A DNA stretch of 64,000 bases, taken from contig JBNGIQ010009427.1 of NCBI GenBank assembly GCA_049999765.1, positions 89,272-153,271 of the forward strand, read 5' to 3'. A program made the translations under genes and the position numbers. This document shows positions 53,063 to 63,939 of the stretch, piece after piece. Position 1 is the stretch's first letter. Every line of letters starts with the position of its first letter. The notes under the pieces are model-generated. The model saw nothing but the letters and a program-made list of their open reading frames with translations. It did not search any database and was not told the origin of the DNA. The DNA comes from Phaeoceros laevis. Lineage: Eukaryota; Anthocerotophyta; Anthocerotopsida; Notothyladales.

Positions 53063-54970
53063 CTAGTACACCACTTGTGGCTCGAAATCTACGCAGTCCA
53101 GAGAGCCCGACTCTACAGGAGTCATGAGGTACATGGAGATGAGTTCTCCCACCAGGACAGAGATGGTGGGGATTCTCTGGATGGCCTTCAAGAAATCGGG
53201 GGCACTGCTGTTGCCGATGTCGATCAGCTTCTGGTTGAGCACCACCAGGTGGTCCAGCTTCTCCTGGAAGATAGGGTTCTCCACATCCAGGACCGCAGGG
53301 AAGATTCTGGCAGTGGTCTTGTTGGTCTGCGCCACGGACAAGGAACAAATGTTGGGGTCTGAAAGGATTGGAACATTGACGCGGCTGAAGAAGATAATGG
53401 TTTACGAAGGCCATACCTCAATGATGACGTGCATGTCGAAGTCCCTGGTGTTCAATCCAATTCCCTCGTAGAACGCTGTTCTTTGCGTGTCGTTCAAGTA
53501 CATGGTGACGTACACCTGCGAGTCACGCAGCAAGGTGAGACGATAATTAGGGTAGGTCGCCTTAAGTAATCTGATGTACTGACATGATGGCACCCGTTCC
53601 ATGGAATAGGCATGTCAGTAACACAGTAAAAACCGAGGCAGCGAGGGCTTACCGAGAGACAGAAGAAGCGTGACCAGAGCTTGGCCTTCCAGTCGTTCAA
53701 AAACTGAGGCTGGGCCTTCAGCAGGGCAGAGAAGAAATCTCCATGCCTGTTCTCGTCTTGGCACCAGTTCTCGAAGTACTTGAAGATGGGGTACAGTTGG
53801 TAGTCCGGATTTTGCTTCAAGTGCCTGTAGATGGTGATGTACCTCCAGTAGCCAATCTTCTCAGACAAGTAGGTGGCGTAGAAGATGAACTGGGGCTTGA
53901 AGAAGGTGTACTTCCTTGCTTTGGTCAAAAATCCCAGATCAAGGGCCAGGTTGAAGTCCGACAGCCCCTTGTTCAGGAACCTACGAAGTTAGCCAAAACT
54001 GCTTAGCAACATGTGGCAGATCGCCAAAGATTTATCAACAAATCACAGGTGTAATAAACCCAACGACAGCACAGGTGTGATGTGATTCGCCAATAGAGTA
54101 GGGTTGCAATGGTCTACCCAGCATGTCGCGCCTCGTCCCTGGACATCAGGGTGAAGATTTCTGCCACAGTAGGGTTCGTTTTCTGCAGTACAAGAAATGA
54201 GTGTCAACATTGGCTTCCATGGCCCTCTGTTGCAATGTTTCCATCTCAAACCATGCCATTGTCCAACAGACTCATCCTAAAGTTCTTTGCCACGCAGTAA
54301 ATGCAACCCTTCTACCATAAGAGAAAAGAATGTCCTAATGACACCTTGAACCCCACAGGCATGGCATGTCAGACTCACGAAGAAGCGTGACAAATATGAG
54401 GCAAACAACGGCACAGGACTGCAGAAACTGCCAGTGAAAAACAGAAACCACCCTGACCTTCAAACGCCTTCCGAGCTCTTTGTAGAGCAAGAAACCAGAG
54501 AACTCGGCAGTGCAGGAACGCTCCAAAAACTCAACAAATATCTGGCGCATGGGGCCCTGGATCTTCTCAGCTGCGGCCTTGAACTCAGGGTTCCTCACAA
54601 AGTGAGTCTGGTTGTAGTCGGTCTTGAACTCCTGCACCAGGGCCTTGAACTCCGCCTCATTCAGGTTACCGTTGATCTCCGTGTTGAACATGCGCTCCAT
54701 CTCATCGAAGTCGGTTGTGTAGAACCGGGGAGTGAGGAGTGTATCCTTGGGGACTTCCTTGGCTGCAGCTGCAGACCGGGGCTTGTCCTTGACGAAGGAG
54801 TCGGCGGACATAGCCACCACGCCCTTGTGTCCTCGCATCCTCATCCCGTTGCCCCTGCTGGCCATGGACACCACAATACTGCAGCTGGAGCTGCTGCTGG
54901 ACACATTCCTGCTGCTGCTGGCTCCTGCCAGCGCCACAGTCGCAGCCTGCATCGTGGCCATAGCCGCCAT
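53063..54970 (-). CDS. CRD1: Mg-protoporphyrin IX monomethyl ester oxidative cyclase, chloroplast
   Basis: Also called CHL27/AcsF. The diiron enzyme makes the fifth (E) ring of chlorophyll at chloroplast membranes. Five exons: 54458-54970, 54118-54182, 53653-53980, 53417-53515, 53063-53326; total 422 aa with consistent phases. A Ser/Ala-rich transit peptide (about 60 residues) precedes [20 protein letters not shown]. Diiron ligand motifs are [27 protein letters not shown] and [34 protein letters not shown] and the C-terminus DFEPQVVY match the plant family throughout. The start at 54970 ([14 protein letters not shown]) gives a normal transit peptide. No defects seen. Confidence 0.97.
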
Positions 54971-55483
54971 TGTTACCGCACAATACAGAGGAATGCGAGT
55001 GGCCGGCTTCAATGCTGGACGAGCAGGCTGGGGGAAGAACGGGGATGACTTGTCACGGCTCGGGATCCTTCAGCTCAGACATGTTCATGGGGATTTGCCG
55101 AGCCTTGGAGAGTGGTCCGGGAGAGGTTCGGGGCCTTCCCCAGGTGGGTCTGGATAGGCCACGAACGGCTGCGATGCGGCGAGTAAGATCTCCCTTTGGC
55201 GAATCGCGGGCCATGAGCCATTCACCACATATCCCATCTTCTGGACAAAACAAATCGTTCGACCCAGGCCTGGTAAAATTTCGACTCTAGTTAGGAGACT
55301 GATTATTAGTTCCCCAGAGCTCAGGTTACGGATACCAAGCAAGCTTGGTGTCTTCAGGTTGCGTCCGTTCCCGCCAAAAACTCTATCGGAAGATTTGAAA
55401 GCAAGGCTCTGTCGTTGCAACAGATTTGATTGTCGTTGCCGGTCAACAAGCGTTCTGCACACACGTTCCACTGAGGAAGGAAG
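54971..55483. other. CRD1 5' flank, no other gene recognised
   Basis: 513 bp between the start codons of CRD1 (minus) and the UBE2T-like locus (plus). Open minus-strand frames here are not family-like. Confidence 0.45.
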
Positions 55484-56001
55484 ATGCAGTCTGCCAGGCT
55501 TCTTGCGCGCTTGCAGCGAGAAATTAGCATGTTGAAGACCGATCCGCCGCCTGGAGTATCTGCTTGGCCTCACAACCACTTGCTCACGCACTTGAAGGCC
55601 CGTACGTTGCCCTGCACATCCCGTCTGCTGTGTGAGGCCTCATTTGCACAGCTTCTGCAATACTGATAGTCATACTCCTTGTTATGGTGAGGCAATCGGG
55701 CTTATCTGGTCCCTCTCTTTTTGCCGACATACAAGGGCCTGTTAACACAGTCTACTCGAGGGGCCTTTTCAAGCTGGATGTGCAAGAACCTCCTCCAGTA
55801 GTGTTTGGGTGGCTTTTCATGGTTTAGGGCTGGGACTGAAGCCTCTGCTGAGATTGTGCAGTTACTGATTTTCTACCAGCTGGACCACGGTCCCGCAATT
55901 GTCCTTCTGAGCCTCCTAGTGTAATGTGTGACACCCATTTACACCCAACCATTGACAGCGGGGGTAGAATCTGCTTGGATATTCTCAACCTGCCCCCAAA
56001 G
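55484..56001 (+). pseudogene. UBE2T-like ubiquitin-conjugating (E2) gene, degenerate or incomplete
   Basis: Plus-strand exons. 55484-55601 begins MQSARLLARLQREISMLKTD and PPPGVSAWP, the UBE2T N-terminus, and ends at a GTACGT donor. 55736-55797 reads NTVYSRGLFKLDVQ. About 55905-56001 reads [16 protein letters not shown], then [15 protein letters not shown], ending at a GTCAGT donor. The catalytic cysteine (RICLDIL) is present, but the HPN motif is HPT and the ERYPFEPP block is changed to NCPSEPP. The phase between exons 2 and 3 does not close, and the C-terminal exon (usually KGxWxPSLNIxTVL) was not found; a weak [11 protein letters not shown] trace near 56010 is followed by a stop. UBE2T monoubiquitinates FANCD2 in DNA-crosslink repair. 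Probably a decaying copy; a divergent working gene is not excluded. Confidence 0.6.
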
Positions 56002-57023
56002 GTCAGTGTGGATTGAGGTTGCCAGCGTTTCTTCCGTAGCTTGACAAAACGCTGGTTTCAGTCTGGCAATTTTGAGCTGAAGCCTGCCCCATAACACTAG
56101 CAATTTCTTCCAAACATGCTTACTTAGCATGAGGAAAACGGTATAGAACTGAAAAAAAACACAAAACCCACCACCGGACTTTCCGGGACTGAACGCCAGG
56201 TTCGAACTGAAAACGCTTCTCCACTTAGAAAACGCATTACACTTTTGAAACACACCTCAACTTAGATCCACACGACCTCTATGAATTATAAAGTGATTCT
56301 AGTGGTCATTCAATTCATCAATTATATGGTGGTACACTATAATGGCTATGGTAAATTTGAGTAGCTAGGGAGGGTGATGAACATGAGAACTGGGCAAATA
56401 TACGGACTAGCGTAGGTAACTCGATGGGAGAATCCCACATGCGGATTCAAATGAGCCTATGTGATAAATATACATGTGTATATGTAAGTGTTTAAGGCAT
56501 TCAACTTATCCCGGAGATACCAAGTATGTTTGGTTTAGTTCAGAATTTTCAGAAAAAACAATGTGAAGTATGGAGGATGCCAAAAGTCCAAAACACTCCA
56601 TTAGGAAAATCTCCAAATACTAAGTTTGCTAAGTGCATGAAAAGATCAATATCAAATAAAAAACAATGTAAAGCATAGAGAGTGTATAGGAAAGTCTTTG
56701 AATACTAAGTTTGCAAAGTGTATGAAAATCGATATCAAAATGCTATAACTCAAGACTTTGGACCACTAATAGTTAATTTCTACAAATAGAGATAATTATT
56801 ATTCCGTGCAATGTATACGTAATATACATTTCTTCATTAATCTGGCATGACATAGCTTAACCGTCATAGATGGCATGTCGAGTAGTAATACTTGGTGTGT
56901 CACAGAAATGACGGATGACGGCGTGCTCGATGACGGATGACGGCGTGCTCGATCCCGCTTGGAATTGGTGTAGTGCGGCTCCTTACTACTACCACTACTA
57001 GATCATTGTCCAAGCCAATTCAA
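56002..57023. other. AT-rich intergenic DNA with small tandem repeats
   Basis: Holds a diverged direct duplication at about 56555-56740 (shared AATACTAAGTTTGC and AAAACAATGT pieces) and the exact 22-bp tandem repeat listed separately. No gene recognised. Confidence 0.5.
56909..56952 (+). repeat. Exact 22-bp tandem duplication
   Basis: TGACGGATGACGGCGTGCTC plus GA is present twice without mismatch (56909-56930, 56931-56952). Each unit is itself an internal TGACGGA/TGACGGC near-duplicate. Confidence 0.9.
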
Positions 57024-58381
57024 TTATCTATGCAACTCAAGCAATAAGGTATCATCTAATTTTTTTAAAGTTGTTGCCAATTGTTCATAGTAGCCAGTGT
57101 ACTTAAATATCGTGGGATGATAAGTTAAAAGTTGTTTTAGCACATTAGATAGAGTTTTCTTGTGCTTTAGTAGAGCCCGTGCAGCTGGGCTAAGTTTTCC
57201 TGATGTAAAGCTCTGTAATGTTTTTCCAATCAATCTGAGATCTTCTTGCACACCATCATAATAATGTTGACTCTTCTTTCTATAATTAAAAAATGCCCAT
57301 GGATAAGTTAAATATTTCTGGAAGTCTCTGCATCTTTTCTCTAGTGCTACCAGTTGCTTGTAAAGTGAGCACAAAGATACCCCTGTACAATTAACGTGTT
57401 TATAGTCTGAACCTGTACAATTAACGTGTTTGTAGTCTGAACCAACGTGTCTGTGCATTCCAAGAGTAGAATGCATAGAAGGATCTAATGTAGGATATTG
57501 AAATTGCTTTCCACAGCCATGACACCATTCGATACTGCAATTGGAGCAGAACCATAACTCTTCGGCTTCTTCAATTTGCTCGAAAATTTTTAAAGCAAAA
57601 CCTCTTGACAATGTGTAGTTTCTTGTCACTTTTGAACACTCTGAATTGACACATCGATATTGGAAATACCTACTACCATAAGTATTAACCGTAGTCATGT
57701 TGTAAATTGTTTCACATGTGGAGACTAGCCAACTTTCATATTGCCTCATTGCTTGTTTGCCAACCAGTCTTACTAATTCTGTCCAAGAAAAATCCATATG
57801 GCATCTTGAGCCTGGACTGGGACAAAGAATTATTCCTGGAATAATGCTGCTCATAGTGTTATGTGAATTAAAACAATCCATATTAGCTTGCATTTGTTTC
57901 TTAACATAATCTTGCAAGCAAGAAATACAAAACTGGTGCTTGCATGTAGCAATATATTCACAGAGCNNNNNNNNNNNNNNNNNNNNNNNNNNNNNNNNNN
58001 NNNNNNNNNNNNNNNNNNNNNNNNNNNNNNNNNNNNNNNNNNNNNNNNNNNNNNNNNNNNNNNNNNAAGCCCCATGCTTTCACTACTTCCACTAAACTTG
58101 TCAATTGCGCGTTCATTTGTTGGATTGTCACAAAGCTCGCAAACAATCATGATTTCTTGTTCCCTATGCTTACTTGCTTGCTTTGTCTCCATGTCAAGCC
58201 CCATGCTTTCACTACTTCCACTAAACTTGTCAATTGCGCGTTCATTTGTTGGATTGTCACAAAGCTCGCAAACAATCATGATTTCTTGTTCCCTATGCTT
58301 ACTTGCTTGCTTTGTCTCCATGTCAAGTCCCATGCTTTCACCACTTCCACTGAACTTGTCAATTGCGCGTTTCTCTGACAC
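57024..58381 (-). CDS. RING-IBR (RBR-like) protein with tandemly repeated first zinc-knuckle segment
   Basis: From the 5' side: a segment of ~43 residues containing VCELCDNPTNE is present in at least two full copies plus a partial one. The 100-N gap follows, then LCEYIATCKHQFCISCL and CPSPGSRC (rest of RING1). An IBR-type region follows (YRCVNSECSKV, then FCSNCSIEWCHGCGKQF), and then a helical C-terminus ending LELHR. RBR proteins are E3 ligases whose catalytic cysteine lies in RING2 (Rcat); no RING2 is visible after the IBR, so ligase activity by the RBR mechanism is doubtful. A 10-residue duplication (SDYKHVNCTG twice) lies after the IBR. No ATG is found at the 5' end: the frame starts after a plausible TAG acceptor near 58383, so an upstream exon is likely. 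The gap prevents a frame check. Confidence 0.6.
57967..58066. other. Assembly gap, 100 N, inside the RBR-like gene
   Basis: Abuts a 129-bp tandem repeat, so repeat units are probably missing or collapsed. Confidence 0.98.
58067..58370 (-). repeat. 129-bp coding tandem repeat
   Basis: Units begin at 58067, 58196 and 58325 on the plus strand, 129 bp apart, nearly identical (the third is partial). 129 bp equals 43 codons, so the reading frame is kept. Each unit encodes one C-x2-C pair (CELC). Confidence 0.95.
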
Positions 58382-58995
58382 TAGATATTGATCACTACAC
58401 CCTCTTAATCACAACAATCTCGATGTAGACTGATGTCAAATCTTCTTCAGTGGTATCTAGGGGCTTGGGGCTTTGGCTGCTTAAGAATAAATAAGTGCAT
58501 CCTTATATTAAGCTTTTCTTATCAGGTAATTTCACGGAAATGTATACTTATATAGAACTTTCCTTTTTAGTTGATCTCTAATATGTGCCTTCCCAAATGC
58601 AACTCTTAAATATCTATATATATTCAAACTTAGCATAAGGGTCAAGGGATTTGGAATTCAAATTTCTCTAGTTACTTAGATATGTATATGTCATAAGATA
58701 TTTTTAGATCTCGGTGCCTACAAGTCCCAACAAGTCTCGAGATCTCAACGGCTATATAAGGGAATAGCTTGATGAAGAAAGTTTGTTTCTAGAAGAGATT
58801 GTGGTTTTTTACGTTTACCATTTGCTAGTTGTCCTTCAAGAAGAAGATAAAGGTTTGCTTCTAGGTCAGTTGACTTAAGCTGCTTGTTAGAATGAGCTAC
58901 AAGTAGACATAGAGAGTGCGCTGCGCACAAGGTAGCTAAGTTCCCTTATAGACTAATGTAAGAGTAGGGAGTAGCTCGTTTCTTTTTATAAAAAG
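58382..58995. other. Divergent intergenic region
   Basis: AT-rich; holds the 5' flank of the RBR-like gene and the promoter of the PHO2-like gene. A TTTTTATAAAAA run lies directly before the latter's start codon. Confidence 0.5.
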
Positions 58996-60332
58996 ATGCA
59001 TGTACAGGATACAATGCTAACATACAATGCTAACATGCTGCATGGACAGGATATACATGCGGAGAAGGATAAACTCAACATGAGCGCCGTAACTAGCTCG
59101 AGCACCGAGCTGAATATGGCGCCAGAGATATATGCTTCAAATTCGACGACTGCGAATGATCATGAGTCGCAGTCAATTGCAAGTAGCACCAAGCAGCCCA
59201 CCTCTTATGCTGCTGCCGTAAAGGTGATGTCCGCCTCAGTCGCGGTTGCGAGAACTGAAGATAGTGCTACCTCCAGCATTCTGTTCGCAGAAGGGGACTC
59301 TAACATCAAGCAAGTATCGGCAGACGCCCCTAAACCTGCTTTGACAGAAATAGTAGTTACCACTTGCCCCGAAGATCACTACTTCATTGGGAGGAACATC
59401 GAGGAAGAGGCCGCTGCAGCAGGGATTAAGCGAGCGTTCATGCTGAAGATCATGAAGCAGAAGTGGAAAACTATTCCCTCACCCTTGCCTCCCAACATCC
59501 ATGTTTGGAGGTTCAACAACCGATTGAATCTCATGAGAGCTGTGATCGTCGGGGAGCAGGGTACTCCTTTCCAGCATGCCTTGTTTGTGTTCGACATCCA
59601 CATCAACTTGCACTACCCCATGGTATGTAGGCATATATATATGTCCTTTCCTTAATGAGACGGGCACAATGTTAACGTTCGAACATATCTAGTAATCTTG
59701 AGTAGTTGCTGATGCTAGCTTGAGCTAACCAAGTCTTCACAGAGCACACTCACAGGTCTGTCTGATATCCGCCATACTTGATTGCCAAGCAGATGCCTTT
59801 GGAGATCGCGTTCCGAGGTGGCTTCCCAGGATTTGAGGGAATTGCAAGGTTAATAGGCGGAAGTCAAGCTTTGTGCATGTACAGCATGCTGAATGACTAC
59901 TGGGCGGCACCAACTAACAACAGCGTCAGAATGCCATTGCGCGTCGATCTGTCAACTGTGGACGACCGGAAAGACAACTTGGTAGAGACATTGCTGTGGT
60001 TGCAAAGGTGGATCCAGAGCGGGCAACATTTTTTTTGGGAGAGCTGGCACGGAGAGCGCTCATCGTGGGATGCCGAGCGCGAGGCGCATTTTCATCAGAT
60101 GTGCACTTTGATGAGCCTCAAGAGTGTCCTCTTCATGCTCCAAGCCCCACCGCAGGGGCTGGCCAAGTTTATGTACCGCCACTTCCTGGAGCGCAAGGAA
60201 GAAATTCTACGAACCTGTGAGGCGATTGCTTGGGCCATTGGGGGTGTCCAGTCCAGTATGCAGTTGAGGGGCGCAATCTCTGACCTGCTCCCTAAGCTTA
60301 GAGGTGCTCTTCAGGCGTTTCTGAAGGATTAA
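58996..60332 (+). CDS. PHO2/UBE2O-like E2 protein with altered catalytic region
   Basis: Two exons (58996-59622 and 59790-60332; 389 aa, phase 0). The family (Arabidopsis PHO2/UBC24, UBC23, human UBE2O) are large E2/E3 hybrids; PHO2 controls phosphate transporters. Matches in order: DHYFIGRN, VWRFNNRLNLMRAVIVGEQG and TPFQHALFVFDIHINLHYP (E2 core), then MPLEIAFRGG, ALCMYSMLNDYW, LVETLLWLQRW, SLKSVLFMLQAPPQGLAKFM and LLPKLRGAL (family C-terminal helices). The HSGGxRxNPN block is replaced by AFRGGFPGFEGIARLIGG. The family cysteine position (VCLSLL) is held by ALCMYSML. It is therefore a short, divergent member, lacking the large N-terminal region of PHO2, with doubtful catalysis. It is convergent with UTP25, 297 bp away. 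Confidence 0.7.
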
Positions 60333-60629
60333 CTTGGCAACTTTATTCAGGCCACCCATCAAGTTTCTCAGTGCGAACACCCTAGCTAGCTTTCTATAGC
60401 TGTTCTATCCGTGGGGTGCTGTGGGAACGTTCAACACTTCACGTGTGTGCTATATCATTCGTCAGTGTGTACATTCTCCCTCCATTCAGCAATATCTTGT
60501 AATCGCATTGCTCCAGAAGACGAGGTTCAAGTCGATCTTCTGGATGTGACGATTTGCGTTCTTCCGGCTGCCTTCAGCACTTGTTGGAGCACAGGTGTGG
60601 CCCGAGGCCGTAGTCCTGTGGAGTACCTC

Positions 60630-63600
60630 TTAGCAGAACATGAACATCTGATTTTTGGATGCCAACATTTTTTGGGATCGGGAAGTGCCCACTATGCGCT
60701 CAAGCTGCAAGCCACCAGCTAGTTGTGTCAGCAAGAAAGATCTTCTTATTCGCCAATCCAAAGAACTGTAGGTCTGCGCTTGATGGAAAAAGGGTTAATG
60801 CTTACCTGCAAGTTGTCAAATCGCGAAAATAGAACCGTGCAGGATGGACTCTCAACACCTTCTAGCATGTTTAACATCTGCATACACCGTGGTGAGAGCT
60901 GGAAAATTGGAACCCTTGACCTGCAGACCCTTGGGACGTTCATGGCTTACCTCAAAGTAGAACCTTTCATTGTCCGGTAGAGAATAGAAGACCAATTCAT
61001 GGATCCCACGTATCTGTTTACATCAAAGTGATATTCAACATTCTTCCTTCAATAAGCATGGGCAAGAACCTGGACAATATAGTGATGTACCTGGAATCGA
61101 TGATAAAAATGAGCACGCTCAGTGTACAGCATGATTTTTCTTTTTCTATGAAAAAACCATGCACGTGCACGAGAGATATCGCTTTGCTTGGTATACCTGA
61201 TTAAAAGATGGTCAGTTCCGTAAAACTAGTGTGTGGTTACGAAAGTAGGGGCATGACTGTGGCTGAGTGCTTACTCTCCAAGAAGACAAAAGGAGGCCTC
61301 CTGAGACTTCAGGAAATTCCTTAAACGCACAAAGTCGAAGTACGAGCGTACAAACAACATAACACCGCCCTACAATAAGATGAGCATTTCCGATTGGCAG
61401 AGGACACGATAAGAAGCTGGAGCAGAATAACAAGATACAATGAACCCAACTTTCAAAACGCTACCCGACATCTTGGTTTGAAAAAACCAAGTATAGACAT
61501 TCTAACCTGTAATGGATCCTTGATGCGTGGAAAAACCTGAATACAGAACCAACACAAAACCAGTTGCATACATCAAAACGCAAGTGCACATCGACTACAA
61601 CTCTTGACATAGAGTTGTATGACGAGAGGACTCACCTGCTTCACAAAGAACTCAAAGCGAGCACTGTCAACTTCTGTGATGCTGGAGCAATTTATCCGTT
61701 CATACACCTGAACAACAATCTAGGTGACTTAATTTTTTGATCGAGAATGGATGACCAGCATTCACAGTCTGAGACTCTAAACCATACCTGACGGACTTGC
61801 AAAAGAACTTTAGACAGCACGCCAGAGAAGGTTGATCGCAATTTAACCTTTACACCCACAGCAGAGAGCAATTACTAACAACAAACGCAATTGTGAAATC
61901 GCGAACTTCAAACAAGGAATACCAAAAGCGCTTGTCAATACAAAATCAGGAGCACAAGCTTGGTCACATACTTTTCCAGCATGGTTCACACAAGATCTGT
62001 GAAAAAGAGCGTTCACTCCTGCAAGGTCAGCAAAACCACTTTCAGACATGCATGGCTCCAGAACTAACATCACCAGGAACTACAGTCGGTGGAAGTCTCC
62101 AACCTGCATCAGCAAAAGGCGACAGGAGTATGGTTTGTCGATAGTGCTGGGCATGCCCATTCAAGTACCTGGTAGTAAGGCACTATAATTAAGTATATTC
62201 TTTGATCATTTTGAGGCCGTGCTCCTAAGAAACAGTCCCCTCGACATAACACTTAAAAAAAGCACCCCAAGCACTGACTCCTACCATTCTCTAACTCGCA
62301 TCAAGTCCACTCCATGTTGCTGACTCGGTATTTTGTTAACATGGTCAAAAATCGAGACTACGTGAGACCAGTTCTGTGTCACCAACAACAATGCACACCA
62401 ATGTAATATTTCTTGTAGCCCGCTCAGACCTGATTGTAAAGTGTCCTACTGGTTAATGCCAACGGCACCTGTCAAAACTTTTTCCTGCGTGAAACTACGT
62501 GAAAAAACGACCAAATGCTGGGAACCCGTGAGCATTCAATCCATGATCCTTCGAGGCAGCAATACCTGCATGAGGATGACATCGATGAAGTCGACTACTA
62601 AAATCTGCAAAAAGACCATTAAACCAATCACAAAAAAGGTCTCATGACAGGTTACGATTAAGAATTCCAGACATTAGCAAAACTATTCAAAATTTCCAAA
62701 CAAAGAATAGGGAATATACATCATTAACAAAGCAACATTTAACATGCGCCATTACCTCGATGGACGAGAGGAAGTCAATGTCTTTTCCTTTCTCACTTTC
62801 TGCTTCACCAATTTTCTGAAGCAGTAACCAGTAATGTGTTTAAGTTCCACATTCAAGTGTCCACGTACTTTCAAAGTCATAGTATTCAGACCACGTACTT
62901 TCAAGTCATAGTTTACTATTATGCTACTCACAGTCACAAGTCCAATAGGCGAAGCCACCACTATGTCTGATGAATAGAAGTCGCTGTAGAGTTTGATACT
63001 CTTTCTGTCCAGGAGTCACTTCAAAGAACAATTAGCGAAGAAACAGCCCATGAACCGGCATGACTGACCTAGTAGGACGTGCCAGCTTCCTTGTATTAGG
63101 ACTTGACGCATCCACTCGGGAAAGGTTAAGTCCACTCATAAAAAATACGGCTACAGTCGGTAATTTCTGCTAACCTGGTAAATTTCAAACCAATTCGGAA
63201 ATGATCATCGTTGTTTGCACTAAATAGTGCTCGGAAATCGGCAGGTTTTGCCTTCACCTGCTTTTGATGTTCGTCCATACCTTCAAGGTCTAGTTCTTCT
63301 GCTCCAAAGTCATCAAAGAACCTCTGCTTATGCTCAATGCTGCTCTGAAAGAACGACAACAGAGACATTGTTAGGATGGATGAACTCCACAGGGGCATTA
63401 ACGGTCAAAGCAGATGAAACCAAACTGCATACCTTTTGGGATGGGGGGGCAAGCTCTAGCAGTCGAGACACTACCTTGAGAGCAGTGCTTCTCAATGGTA
63501 ACAAAAACAGCACCTGTCAAAACCGTCAAACCTTTATAGAAATATCCAAACCGGACGGCATCATCTAGCTCACCACACCTAAGGATAATGTTGCAAAAGA

Positions 63601-63939
63601 TCCCCTGGGTTCAACAACTCAGACCTTTGGGCGCGTGAAACCATGGTCTCGAGGTGCTTCAACAGTCTGAGCATCAGCTGCTTGACTCTGCAGCTTGTCG
63701 TTGTTCTTTGTCACCACATCTTTCGTTTGAAGCACATGGCTTAGCTAACAGATAATGACGGCGAGTTCAAGAGTCAGCAAACCAAATCCGGCAGCAAATG
63801 AGTCTCAAACGCATACTGCAACCTTCGAATGTACCAACAAGCAAGTACCACGTGAAGCAGGTAAGCATCCATAATGCTCAGGTCTTCCTTTTCAGCAGGA
63901 TATCCTGACCGTCTCGAATGGTAGATATCCCTGTAGCTC
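60630..63939 (-). CDS. UTP25: UTP25 (digestive organ expansion factor), SSU processome component; 5' end outside
   Basis: A nucleolar helicase-fold protein lacking intact ATPase motifs, needed for 18S rRNA maturation. Seventeen exons are read: 63849-63939, 63625-63744, 63433-63513, 63175-63344, 62932-63004, 62756-62815, 62566-62604, 62285-62373, 62104-62168, 61972-62018, 61788-61847, 61636-61707, 61507-61536, 61275-61369, 61091-61196, 60951-61013, 60806-60877, with the terminal exon 60630-60704. Family landmarks: [25 protein letters not shown] then [136 protein letters not shown]; it ends MFMFC. All phases agree. The acidic N-terminus lies beyond 64000. Confidence 0.95.

Noticed and set aside
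55085-55591. 168-codon minus-strand open frame upstream of CRD1
   Set aside because: It is antisense to the UBE2T-like first exon and has no family resemblance.
8552-58370. Link between the 43-bp transposon array and the 43-codon RBR repeat
   Set aside because: The shared number is coincidence: one is 43 bp, the other 129 bp, with no sequence similarity.
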